The notes under the pieces are model-generated. The model was not told the DNA's origin, made no database searches, and saw only the letters and a program-made list of their open reading frames with translations. 21,376 bases of DNA from an uncultured Pseudomonadales bacterium. Lineage in GTDB: Bacteria; Pseudomonadota; Gammaproteobacteria; Pseudomonadales; Cellvibrionaceae. This document shows, one piece after another, positions 7,625-15,841 of the stretch; positions within the stretch are counted from its first letter, which is position 1; every line of letters begins with the position of its first letter. Both the position numbers and the translations under genes were made by a program. The stretch covers positions 1 to 21,376 of the forward strand of contig CALIUX010000129.1 of the NCBI GenBank assembly GCA_938048505.1. Reading direction: 5' to 3'.

Positions 7625-10144
7625 CTAACCCTCGCTCATTAGTGCCAACTTAGGTGGCATATTGGCGGCGCGGCGTGCAGGTAAAGCTAAAGCAAGTGAC
7701 GTTACAGATAAGACAATAATGACCGATACGCCGTAGATCATCCAGTTACTCATGGTGCTACTTTCTATGCCGGGAAATTGTTGCTCGGTGATTTTGTTTA
7801 ACAAACTGGCAAGGGCAATGCCGACAAATATGCCTATGCCAATTTGCCATTTAACCATGCCCAGCACCATACTGAATATACGACGCTTCCCTGCGCCGAG
7901 AGCCATATGTATGCCATATTCACGCATTTTTTGCTGAGCCGCAAAGGAGGCGATTCCGTATAGCCCTGCCGACGCCATTGCTAATGCAACGCCTGCAAAA
8001 ATCAAGACAAATTGCATAATTAAAGTAATAAATAAATCTATTTGATGTAGGCGTTTAGCCATAGTTTCAAACGCTGAAAAGGGTGCAACTTTGGTTGATT
8101 CATCTGCGATAATTTGATTAACCTCGCGCGCATATTGCGCGACATTATTGTCAGCAGTGATCATGATGCCCATTACGCGAGAGAGGTGTTGGCGTGCGGG
8201 AATATACACATTGGTAAAGCGTTCCACATTACCTGATTGCCGGGCAGCGTTTAAACCTTTTTGTGAATGTATCGCGGGTATAACACCTATAATCGTCATC
8301 CATTGTGTCCAGGTGCTGTCGCGTTCACGATTTTGTGGTTCCCAGTCATTACCCGGTTGATTCACTTGAATGCGTTTGCCGATAGGATTTTCATTTGGAA
8401 AATAGGTATTTACAAACTCTTGATCCACAACGACGACTTTGGCTGAATCGGCATCATCGGTTTTGATAAATAACCGACCGATGCTGGCTTTGGTTTGAAA
8501 AATATCAAAATAATTAGAGTACACAATATTAGATGTTACTTTAATAGGGTTATCTTCTGTCCCCAGCTCTTTCCCATCAATATTGAGTTCGCGTAGTTTG
8601 CGATCTTCATCCATGACACTAAAGGCATAAGCCACATCGTTAATACCTGGAATCGCGGTAATCTTTTCTCGTATGCCATCATAAAAATTGTGTACAGATT
8701 CGGCACTATCAAAGCCAGACTCTGCGCCTATGTAAATAGAATTAATCATTACAGTCTCTGGATCGATAAGCAATTTACGATCTTTAATTTCAGTAACTAG
8801 CATGACAAACCCAACGCCGACAGAAATCAATACGGTGGTAAACAGCACTTGAATGGATACTAGGATCTTGCTGAGTTTGCCTGTAGCCATTCCGCTTGTT
8901 GTACGAGAGTTATCTTTGAGTGAGTCGGCGTGGTAACGAGACAAAGATTTAATCATGACGGAGGCGCTGGATATCAGCACCGATAGGATGAGCATGGCTA
9001 TGCCAAAAAGTAGTGTTTGTCCATCAATTGACATGTCCCACCAATAAGGCAGGCTATCGTAGTTATCCTGAAAAATTTTCCATATTGCACGAACTCCCCA
9101 GCCAGCAATAATAAAGGCCATAAACATGCCCAAGGTTGAGATAATGATAGCGTCATAAAGAATCTGCGCGATAATTTCAGCCCGGCTTGCCCCAAGTACT
9201 TTTCGCATCGAGAGTTCAAATTGGCGCCTACCCGTACGCGCCAATAAAATATTCGATACATTGGCACAGGCAACCATCAACACTAAAATTGCACCAATGA
9301 GCATTGAAAAAATCACATTGTATGTATTATCTTCGATAATAATGTGGTCAAAATTATCCAACCGCATGCGTTGGAGGCGGTCATTAGTATCGGGGTTTTC
9401 AGTACGCAGTTGTTCGGCTATACCACGCATTTCTATTAATGCCTGTTCGCGAGATATGCCTTTTTTTAATACGACTAAGGGTTGTATTCTTAGCGAACTT
9501 TCTCGGCCTGCCGGTTTTTCCCAGAACCAATCGTAGGGCTTCCATAAATCATGAGCGATGGGAAAACCGAATTTTTCTGGCATCACACCCAAAATTTCAT
9601 GGCTGACGCCATCAAGGTTGATTGTTTTCCCGACTATATTCGGGTCTTTTGCAAATTCGTTTTCCCATACTGTATAAGAGATAACGACAACGCTTGGATC
9701 ACCTTCTTTACCTTCACCTACTTTGTAAGTACGGCCAAGAATGGGTGCGATCTCTAGTACGTCAAAAAAATTGCCCGGTGTGCGAACGACAGGATAGCGG
9801 CGTACACCAAAATTTCCTTCTGGGTTATGAACAGCATGCGTCATCATGTGGTAGGCAGTTATTTGCTCAAAACTGGTATTGTTTTCTACTATGTATTCAA
9901 AATCTAAAGCATTCATCCCCCGATAAACTTGGCTGGGGTCATAACTTGAGTTGACCCAAGTCAAGGAGAAGAGGTCGCCTTCGGTTTTCAGTTGTGGGGT
10001 ATCCCATAACAATGTTCGGCATAGGGTAAACATGGTGATAGAAAGGCCAAGCCCAGCTGATAAAACAAAGACTGCGATTAAGCTACTCGCCAAGTTTTTT
10101 TGGAATAGCCGAATTGAAAAAATAAATCCGCTCACTATATTCAT
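7625..10144 (-). CDS. Duplicated MacB/FtsX-type ABC transporter permease
   Basis: 839 residues, about twice a single FtsX-type permease, with the layout of the duplicated permeases called ADOP. TM1 is at about residues 18-42, then a MacB-type periplasmic domain (about 50-240), and an FtsX core whose first signature is FELSMRKVLGASRAEI. After a central TM (ILVSIQVLFTTVLISVGVGF) comes a second periplasmic domain (about 470-690) and a second FtsX core with the matching REYGIHMALGAGKRRIFS signature near the C-terminus. One chain should therefore supply both halves of the membrane unit. Its ATG overlaps the ATPase stop (ATGA). The substrate is unknown; MacB relatives export peptides, lipids or macrolides. 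Confidence 0.92.
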   Translation of the reverse strand: MNIVSGFIFSIRLFQKNLASSLIAVFVLSAGLGLSITMFTLCRTLLWDTPQLKTEGDLFSLTWVNSSYDPSQVYRGMNALDFEYIVENNTSFEQITAYHMMTHAVHNPEGNFGVRRYPVVRTPGNFFDVLEIAPILGRTYKVGEGKEGDPSVVVISYTVWENEFAKDPNIVGKTINLDGVSHEILGVMPEKFGFPIAHDLWKPYDWFWEKPAGRESSLRIQPLVVLKKGISREQALIEMRGIAEQLRTENPDTNDRLQRMRLDNFDHIIIEDNTYNVIFSMLIGAILVLMVACANVSNILLARTGRRQFELSMRKVLGASRAEIIAQILYDAIIISTLGMFMAFIIAGWGVRAIWKIFQDNYDSLPYWWDMSIDGQTLLFGIAMLILSVLISSASVMIKSLSRYHADSLKDNSRTTSGMATGKLSKILVSIQVLFTTVLISVGVGFVMLVTEIKDRKLLIDPETVMINSIYIGAESGFDSAESVHNFYDGIREKITAIPGINDVAYAFSVMDEDRKLRELNIDGKELGTEDNPIKVTSNIVYSNYFDIFQTKASIGRLFIKTDDADSAKVVVVDQEFVNTYFPNENPIGKRIQVNQPGNDWEPQNRERDSTWTQWMTIIGVIPAIHSQKGLNAARQSGNVERFTNVYIPARQHLSRVMGIMITADNNVAQYAREVNQIIADESTKVAPFSAFETMAKRLHQIDLFITLIMQFVLIFAGVALAMASAGLYGIASFAAQQKMREYGIHMALGAGKRRIFSMVLGMVKWQIGIGIFVGIALASLLNKITEQQFPGIESSTMSNWMIYGVSVIIVLSVTSLALALPARRAANMPPKLALMSEG

Positions 10145-10884
10145 GATGATGCTCCTAGCTCTACCTCTTCGACCTTTTTCATACTGTTTGTTGATGATGT
10201 CTCGTGATCTTCACCCACAACATGACCGTCAAAGAGGTGTATTACGCGCGAAGCATAGTCGTTATAGCGATCATCATGCGTCACCATGCAAAGTGTTGCA
10301 CCATGGTCATGTAGTCGTGCCAGAAGCTCCATGGCCTTTTCTCCATTAGTGGAATCGAGGTTGCCGGTAGGTTCATCAGCAAGAAGTACCTTGGGCGAGC
10401 CTGCAAGTGCGCGTGCAATAGCAACGCGCTGTTGTTGGCCGCCAGAAAGTTGATTGGGTAGATGTTTTGATCGGTGGAGCATGTTTACTTCATTCAATAC
10501 ATCTTTTACGCGCTCTTTACGTTCGCCTTTTCCCATACCGCTGTAAATTAAAGGAAGTTCCACATTTTCAAATACAGTCATGTCAGAGATCAGGTTAAAA
10601 CTTTGAAAGATAAACCCAATTTCTCGATTACGAATTTTGCTTTGCTCAGCTGAGCTGATTTTTGATACATCTTGGTTGTTGAGTATGTAGCTTCCGGTAC
10701 TTGGCATGTCTAACAGCCCCATGATTGAAAGGAGCGTTGATTTGCCGCAGCCTGAAGGCCCTGCAATAGATAAAAATTCACCTTTTTGAACGCCAAGGCT
10801 CACGCCTGATAGAGCATGAGTTTCTACTTCATCGGTCAAATAAACTTTTTTAATATCGCTGAGCTGAATGATGGTATCGGGCAT
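10141..10884 (-). CDS. ABC transporter ATPase, MacB/LolD type
   Basis: 247 residues. It has a complete nucleotide-binding domain: Walker A GPSGCGKS (42-49), Q-loop Q94, signature LSGGQ (146-150), Walker B VLLADE (166-171) and H-loop H203. [19 protein letters not shown] and the DEPTGNLDS stretch place it in the MacB/LolD/FtsE class, which works by mechanotransmission rather than by a transport tunnel. An acidic tail of ~25 residues follows. GAGG lies 8 bases before the ATG, and the gene overlaps the permease by 4 bases. It powers the exporter from the cytoplasm. Confidence 0.95.
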   Translation of the reverse strand: MPDTIIQLSDIKKVYLTDEVETHALSGVSLGVQKGEFLSIAGPSGCGKSTLLSIMGLLDMPSTGSYILNNQDVSKISSAEQSKIRNREIGFIFQSFNLISDMTVFENVELPLIYSGMGKGERKERVKDVLNEVNMLHRSKHLPNQLSGGQQQRVAIARALAGSPKVLLADEPTGNLDSTNGEKAMELLARLHDHGATLCMVTHDDRYNDYASRVIHLFDGHVVGEDHETSSTNSMKKVEEVELGASS

Positions 10885-11000
10885 GATTCTATCCTCGTGA
10901 AATCCTGATTATCCTGAAAAGGTTTTATTTTTTATTGATCTTTAACTATGTTTATAGAACTGAGTTAAATAACTAAATTTTAATGACTAGTATCGAAAAA

Positions 11001-12254
11001 TTAATTGAGACGAATGCGATCTTGCTGCGCCCACTCAGTCACGTCGGAAGAGATGATGATATCGCCGGGTATTAGGCCTTCGACAATCTCGATGGTATTA
11101 ATAGATGTGCGGCCAAAGCGCACATCGACTTGCTCTGCAAATTCACCGTCATTGGATAGGCGAAATAAGCGCGCTTTACTTTGTGCTTTACTGAATGCAG
11201 GGCGGGTAACATGTAATACATTGTCAAAGCGCTCTACTTGCACTGTCGCTTCAATACTCGAATTGGGTCGCGCACCTTCGGGTAGCGGCTGAGTAAATGC
11301 AATATCGACTGCAACAGTGCCGGCTTCCACATTAGGATCAATCCTTGTAACCTTTCCCGTTACTTTACCGTTCCGTACATCTACCAAGGCAGGCTGGCCA
11401 AGGGTCAGTTGCTTGGCCTGATTTTCGGGTACACGTACAACTGCTTTTAAGTTTTTTGGATTAACGACTTGTGCAAGTGATTGTCCTACGACAACACGCT
11501 GGCCTTCTTTAAGGTCTTGTTTTTGTAAGAGACCTGCAACACCTGCTTTAACTTGGAGGCCCTCGACCTGGCTCGCTAATAACTCAAAGTGTGCTTTGGC
11601 TTGCGCTACGCGATTTCTTTCGGCATTTAATTCTGCTTTCAGTGATTCTTTGGCGATTTGGTAGCGTCTTTTTTCTAGTGAAAGCTGCGATTGTAATTGT
11701 TTATATTGCAGTTGCGAGCGTAGGGTGTTTTGTTTGGCTTCTAGACCTCGATCAAATAACTGTTTATCGATTTTTGCAGCGAGTTCTGCTTGTTTAAACT
11801 CTGATTCCGTTCGACGTAAAGCTGATTCACTCTGTAACAGATTACTGTCTAAGCGTGCTTTGGCCATGCGAAAATTGGCTTTGACGGTATTGAGTTCGAG
11901 TTCGGCATTTTGCTTTTTTTGGACGAGTTCTGGGTTGGATAAATCCACAATCAAGGTATCAGGAGACACCGCAGCGCCGGCCAGAGTATGAATACGCTCA
12001 ACACGCCCGGCGCTGCGTGCAGAGATCCAGCGGGCATCGATGGGCTGTAATTCGCCAGTACCACGTAGCTTTTGTTCCATCACACCGCGTTTGACTTCTG
12101 CGGTAAAGAGCAAATCCTGATCGACGGCTATTGGACCCGGCTTGTGCAAAAAGAAAAAACTGGTTATGCCAGCAATAATGACGCCCGTAGCGATTTTGCC
12201 AAGTAGGCGCTGGCGCTTATTTTTACGTGCCAGCTCTGGGCGTTGTATATCCAT
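11001..12254 (-). CDS. MacA/HlyD-type periplasmic adaptor (membrane fusion protein)
   Basis: 417 residues from ATG 12254; the ATG 12 bases upstream is less likely because GGAG lies 6 bases before 12254. Layout: a short cytoplasmic N-terminus; one membrane anchor (about 20-36, KIATGVIIAGITSFFFLH); a first lipoyl half (about 75-105); an unusually charged alpha-helical hairpin (about 110-230); a second lipoyl half (about 232-265, VKAGVAGLLQKQDLKEGQRV); and beta-barrel and membrane-proximal domains to the end (VEGLIPGDIIISSD). It joins the inner-membrane ABC unit to the TolC-family channel. A 116-base gap separates it from the ATPase gene. It is the first exporter gene after the kinase and probably has its own promoter in the 237-base gap upstream. 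Confidence 0.93.
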   Translation of the reverse strand: MDIQRPELARKNKRQRLLGKIATGVIIAGITSFFFLHKPGPIAVDQDLLFTAEVKRGVMEQKLRGTGELQPIDARWISARSAGRVERIHTLAGAAVSPDTLIVDLSNPELVQKKQNAELELNTVKANFRMAKARLDSNLLQSESALRRTESEFKQAELAAKIDKQLFDRGLEAKQNTLRSQLQYKQLQSQLSLEKRRYQIAKESLKAELNAERNRVAQAKAHFELLASQVEGLQVKAGVAGLLQKQDLKEGQRVVVGQSLAQVVNPKNLKAVVRVPENQAKQLTLGQPALVDVRNGKVTGKVTRIDPNVEAGTVAVDIAFTQPLPEGARPNSSIEATVQVERFDNVLHVTRPAFSKAQSKARLFRLSNDGEFAEQVDVRFGRTSINTIEIVEGLIPGDIIISSDVTEWAQQDRIRLN

Positions 12255-12303
12255 AGTGTGCTCCATACCGTGAGATATCAGTAATGATCGATACAGAGAG
12301 TAA

Positions 12304-12319
12304 TGTAATAAGCATGCCA
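12304..12319 (-). promoter_or_regulatory. Weak candidate sigma-54 promoter of the exporter operon
   Basis: On the minus strand TGGCATG-N4-TTACA (12319-12304) resembles the -24/-12 consensus TGGCACG-N4-TTGCA with correct spacing, but the -12 GC reads AC. A second site, TGGGACG-N4-CAGC (12410-12396), keeps both invariant GG and GC with poorer flanks. The reason to look is the NtrC-class regulator directly upstream. Either match could be chance. Confidence 0.25.
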
Positions 12320-12491
12320 GATTTTAATATTGCATGTAACATTTTGATTAACATGACCTTTTTTATTTTTAAAATACTAACAAGGCAAGCATCAGGCTGT
12401 GAGCGTCCCAAAATCGAAATTTGAATGATTGCGAAAATGAGACGCGCCTAAAGTGTTGAGTTTATAAAAGACAACTTTGTACTGTGCATGC

Positions 12492-13832
12492 TTAATCCAG
12501 TGGCAGATTAATAATGGCTTGACAACCGCTTATATCTTCTCGGTTGAGCAATTGCAGGCGGCCGCCGTGAGCTTCGACAATCTGCCGTGAGATCACTAAT
12601 CCAATACCGCTTCCTTTGGTTTTGGTCGAGTAGTAGGGCACAAAGAGGTTGTCGGGGTTTTTGATACCACTGCCGTTATCTTCAATAATGATATTGGCGA
12701 TATTCTGGCGACAGCTATATTTGATAGTTACCTGGGTATTCTCTATAGCGGCTTCTAAAGCGTTTTTAATGAGATTAATGAGTACTTGTTCGATTTGTCC
12801 GGTGTCTACATGAATGAAAAAATCTTCAGCGCTTGCTAGATAAACGCCTTTATCGTGATAGGTCGTCACAATACCCTGTAGCAACTTTCGGATTGATGCT
12901 GGTTGCTTTGATGGTTCGGGCAAACGTGCCATTTGCGCATAGCTATTGACCATGTTATCGAGTTGGTTAATGCGCTTATCAATGATGTTCAGGCCTTCCT
13001 GAAAGTCTTCTCGCCAATCGGGTAGGGAATCAGTACGCCTAATAATGCGAGCCATACTACCTGTGGTGGTTTTTAGTGGTGTGAGCGCGTTATTAATTTC
13101 ATGGGACAATATGCGCACTAGTCTACGCCATGCTTCGAGTTCTTCTTCACGTAGGTTCTGACCTATATCGGCAAGCATAATAAATTGGTGTTGGGTACCT
13201 TGCTGGCGATAAACCGAATGTTTCACTAGCCAACGGCCATGGCGCTTAGGAAATTGTTGCTCATGTACACTGGTGTGGGCTGCGCGATGGGCAAAGGTAA
13301 GGTTGAGCGCATCAATGGTTTTACCGACCAAGTCCTCTGGTTTACCTTCAAATAAATTTGATGCAAAACGGTTAGCCATGACCAAGCGTTGATTAGGATC
13401 AAATAAGAATATTGCAATATCGACCTCTGCCAAAATGCGGCCTAGAAGTTTTTGTGTCTCAAAAATGGTAATACGGTTGGAACTAAGGTGATCGGCAATG
13501 AGGTTGAGTTCGTTTAACACTACATCCACAACATCATCTGAACCGGTTGCGCGTGAGCGAATAGTGTAATCCTGTTCGCGAAAAGCGATCAAAATATTCG
13601 CGACCGCCTGCCATGGTCGTAACGCGCTGCGGTAGTAAATGCTGATTATCATGAGCCATGGAATGAACACAGCTGACAGCAGTGTTGTACTTGCTAATAC
13701 GTCGTAATCATTCGTAATAATGAGTGCAACAGTTGCTAGCAAACCGGGCAAACTGGCACTTAACGTTAATAGCCAGCTTTTGCGAAACCCTGCCAAATAC
13801 AAGGGTCTGTATTGTTCTTTATCGATCTTCAT
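12492..13832 (-). CDS. PAS-domain sensor histidine kinase, NtrB/NtrY-like
   Basis: 446 residues. Two membrane segments (about 20-40 and 47-67) are joined by a periplasmic loop of only a few residues. Then come a HAMP-like or linker region (70-115), a PAS domain (about 125-225, ILAEVDIAIFLFDPNQRLVMANRF), a HisKA domain with H244 in SHEINNALTPLK, and an HATPase domain with the N-box NLIKNALEA (353-361), DNGSGI (385-390) and GSGIGL (407-412). All catalytic motifs are intact. With almost no periplasmic part, it probably senses the membrane or a cytoplasmic signal through PAS. Its start overlaps the regulator stop by 4 bases (ATGA), so the two form a cognate pair. Confidence 0.93.
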   Translation of the reverse strand: MKIDKEQYRPLYLAGFRKSWLLTLSASLPGLLATVALIITNDYDVLASTTLLSAVFIPWLMIISIYYRSALRPWQAVANILIAFREQDYTIRSRATGSDDVVDVVLNELNLIADHLSSNRITIFETQKLLGRILAEVDIAIFLFDPNQRLVMANRFASNLFEGKPEDLVGKTIDALNLTFAHRAAHTSVHEQQFPKRHGRWLVKHSVYRQQGTQHQFIMLADIGQNLREEELEAWRRLVRILSHEINNALTPLKTTTGSMARIIRRTDSLPDWREDFQEGLNIIDKRINQLDNMVNSYAQMARLPEPSKQPASIRKLLQGIVTTYHDKGVYLASAEDFFIHVDTGQIEQVLINLIKNALEAAIENTQVTIKYSCRQNIANIIIEDNGSGIKNPDNLFVPYYSTKTKGSGIGLVISRQIVEAHGGRLQLLNREDISGCQAIINLPLD

Positions 13833-15226
13833 GACATATCAAACCCATGCTTAGCTAATTTACGATAAAGTGCACTACGGCTAATGCCAAGCGCTTTTGC
13901 TGCTTGATCGGGCTTACGTAAATATTTAATGAGTGCGGCATCTAGCATGTGGTACTCGACTTCTGCGAGTGTGAGGCCATCAAGCTGACAAGCCTTCGAA
14001 GGGCTGCTTGTTACCTGTGCCATGTTTTCGGTTAAGCCGAGCTGCATTGCTTCGATCATGGTGGTATTGGTGAGCAGTGCAGCGCGCTCCATGCAGTGCT
14101 GGAGTTCGCGCACGTTACCGGGCCAGGCATAATTCGCCATAAGGCTACGAGCTGTTTCGTGAATCTGTAAATCGCTTTTATGGTACTTTTTACCAAATTT
14201 TTCCAGAAAAAAATCAGCAAGTAGCGAAATATCTTCTGTCCTTTCTCGTAATGGTGGAATCTGTACCGGTACTGTTGCGATGCGGTAGTACAAATCTTGA
14301 CGGAATTTACCGTTGGCTACGGCTTGAAGTAAGTTGTCGTTTGTTGCGCAAATAATACGTACATTAGCACGGCGTGTTGTAGAGGAACCTACACGCTCAA
14401 ATTCTCCACTTTCTAATAAACGTAGCAAAGTCGCTTGTTGTTTTTCTGGAAGGTTAGCAATTTCGTCTAGGAACAGTGTCCCACCATCAGCTAGTTCAAA
14501 ACGCCCAATACGTTGGCTATTCGCGCCTGTGAAGGCGCCTTTCTCATGGCCAAAAATCTCGCTTTCAAAAACCGATGCAGATAATGCTCCCATATTCACA
14601 GCAATAAAGGGTTTGTTTGCGCGGTGAGATAAGTCATGACAAAGGCGAGCGAGCTGTGTTTTGCCTGTGCCGTTTTCGCCGGTAATGAGCACGCATGCAT
14701 CAGAGGCAGAGATCTGTTCAAAGCTCTGCCTGATATTTTGCATGGCTGCTGAAGCAAAAATAAGATCGCTTTTATTGTCTGCACGCAATACGCGATTTTC
14801 GCCTTCTAGTTGGTTTTGGCGAAGCAGCGCACGACTCAGTGCAACCTGCGTTTTTACAATGCTTAATAAACGTTCCACGTCCCAAGGTTTGGAGATGAAA
14901 TCACTCGCACCCACCTTCATCGTATTGACGGCAATATCGATAGTTGCCCAAGCGGTCATGACTACAATCGGTAATGTGTCATGCTCTTTGCGAATGGCTT
15001 GAATTAACTCCAATCCTTCGGTGCCAGAGGTGGTGTCCTTTTGATAATTAAGATCGAGTAATACGATGTCAAAGTGCTGCTTTTTAAGCTGACTTAATAC
15101 CGCTTTGGGCGTTTCGCATGTCGTACAGGCGATACCTTCAGATTTAAATAATAACTGAGCTGAGCGCAGAATATCAGGCTGATCATCTGCAACAAGAACA
15201 TGAACAGCGGAGGGTAGAGTACTCAT
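13829..15226 (-). CDS. NtrC-class response regulator, sigma-54-dependent activator
   Basis: 465 residues in three domains. The receiver (1-125) has D15/D18 acidic residues, phospho-acceptor D58, T91 and K113. The AAA+ domain (about 155-385) has Walker A GENGTGKT (183-190), the sigma-54-contacting loop GAFTGA (230-235), Walker B TLFLDE (250-255) and the arginine-bearing PPLRERTEDI stretch. A Fis-type helix-turn-helix lies at the C-terminus (about 438-461, AAKALGISRSALYRKLAKHG). All residues for activation are present. It is expected to drive a sigma-54 promoter, most plausibly that of the downstream exporter genes. It begins 72 bases after the PspA/YjfJ-like gene, and an inverted repeat lies in that gap. 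Confidence 0.95.
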   Translation of the reverse strand: MSTLPSAVHVLVADDQPDILRSAQLLFKSEGIACTTCETPKAVLSQLKKQHFDIVLLDLNYQKDTTSGTEGLELIQAIRKEHDTLPIVVMTAWATIDIAVNTMKVGASDFISKPWDVERLLSIVKTQVALSRALLRQNQLEGENRVLRADNKSDLIFASAAMQNIRQSFEQISASDACVLITGENGTGKTQLARLCHDLSHRANKPFIAVNMGALSASVFESEIFGHEKGAFTGANSQRIGRFELADGGTLFLDEIANLPEKQQATLLRLLESGEFERVGSSTTRRANVRIICATNDNLLQAVANGKFRQDLYYRIATVPVQIPPLRERTEDISLLADFFLEKFGKKYHKSDLQIHETARSLMANYAWPGNVRELQHCMERAALLTNTTMIEAMQLGLTENMAQVTSSPSKACQLDGLTLAEVEYHMLDAALIKYLRKPDQAAKALGISRSALYRKLAKHGFDMS

Positions 15227-15245
15227 ATGGCACCGGCAATTTGGG

Positions 15246-15282
15246 TGACTCAGTAAAATAACTTAGGGGCTATGCTGAGTCA
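15246..15282. repeat. TGACTCAG inverted repeat upstream of the response regulator gene
   Basis: TGACTCAG (15246-15253) and CTGAGTCA (15275-15282) are perfect 8-bp inverted copies with centres 29 bp apart, 20 bases before the regulator start codon. They could be a paired binding site for autoregulation or a long-loop RNA hairpin between the PspA/YjfJ-like gene and the regulator. Confidence 0.4.
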
Positions 15283-15298
15283 AAGCCTAGTGGTGGTA

Positions 15299-15841
15299 CT
15301 AACTACCTGGATCATTACTCGCCGATTGCGCAGCTAATTGGCAAAAAGCCTCAAACCCTGTGCGGATACCATGTTTACTCGAAATATGGTGCTTGGCTTT
15401 ATGCAGCTGGCTCGTTGCATTTAGGGTGTCCATCTGTTGTTCGAGTCTAAACAAATTAAACCGGTTTTGACTGAGCGCACCTTTTAGAGCAAGAATATCC
15501 TGCTCTAACTTAGCGACTTCTTTTCGGTTTGCTGTAACGTTTGTTTGTAAATCTGCAATATCACTTGTTAATTTGTGCGTTGTATAGCTGTTGTTTTCAG
15601 AAGCATCAAGTTCTGTTTCTGCACTGCGTTCTACGCTCTCTGTCTGCTTGTCTAACTCGGTATTATGCTGCTTAGCTTTTTGATATACGCTTTCAAGGGA
15701 TTGAATGGTGTGTTCGCAATGATCAAAATGAGTTCGGGCTTGCTCATATTCGGCTTTGATTAAGTCGTATGCGTCGCGTTCAGCCCGTTCAGTGGCACTT
15801 GCATGAGCCAGTTGGTTAATAATGTGGCCCCATGTTTTCAT
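15299..15841 (-). CDS. Short PspA/IM30-like (YjfJ-like) coiled-coil protein
   Basis: 180 residues, rich in Glu, Gln, Lys and Ala and almost wholly helical, with coiled-coil heptads from about 18 to 152. No signal peptide or membrane segment is visible. The segment RLEQQMDTLNATSQLHKA (132-149) resembles, from memory, the EQQM...AT...A region of YjfJ, a PspA/IM30-family protein, and the upstream gene is YjfI, YjfJ's usual neighbour. Known family role: binding and remodelling the inner membrane under stress. It is shorter than PspA/YjfJ (about 220-230 residues), and the N-terminal amphipathic helix looks weak. It overlaps YjfI by 4 bases. The coding call is strong; family membership is inferred. 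Confidence 0.7.
   Translation of the reverse strand: MKTWGHIINQLAHASATERAERDAYDLIKAEYEQARTHFDHCEHTIQSLESVYQKAKQHNTELDKQTESVERSAETELDASENNSYTTHKLTSDIADLQTNVTANRKEVAKLEQDILALKGALSQNRFNLFRLEQQMDTLNATSQLHKAKHHISSKHGIRTGFEAFCQLAAQSASNDPGS

Noticed and set aside
8998..9273. Frames of about 90 residues within the permease region on both strands
   Set aside because: They are out-of-frame shadows of the 839-residue permease with no start signals or family resemblance.
12223..12411. 62-residue minus-strand reading frame with a hydrophobic stretch overlapping the adaptor start
   Set aside because: No convincing Shine-Dalgarno sequence, overlaps the adaptor coding start in another frame, and no recognisable family; likely a chance frame, though a leader peptide cannot be fully excluded.
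15228..15233. TGGCAC on the plus strand next to the response regulator start, considered as a sigma-54 -24 element
   Set aside because: It points away from the regulator gene, has no GC at the required -12 spacing, and overlaps the start codon region.
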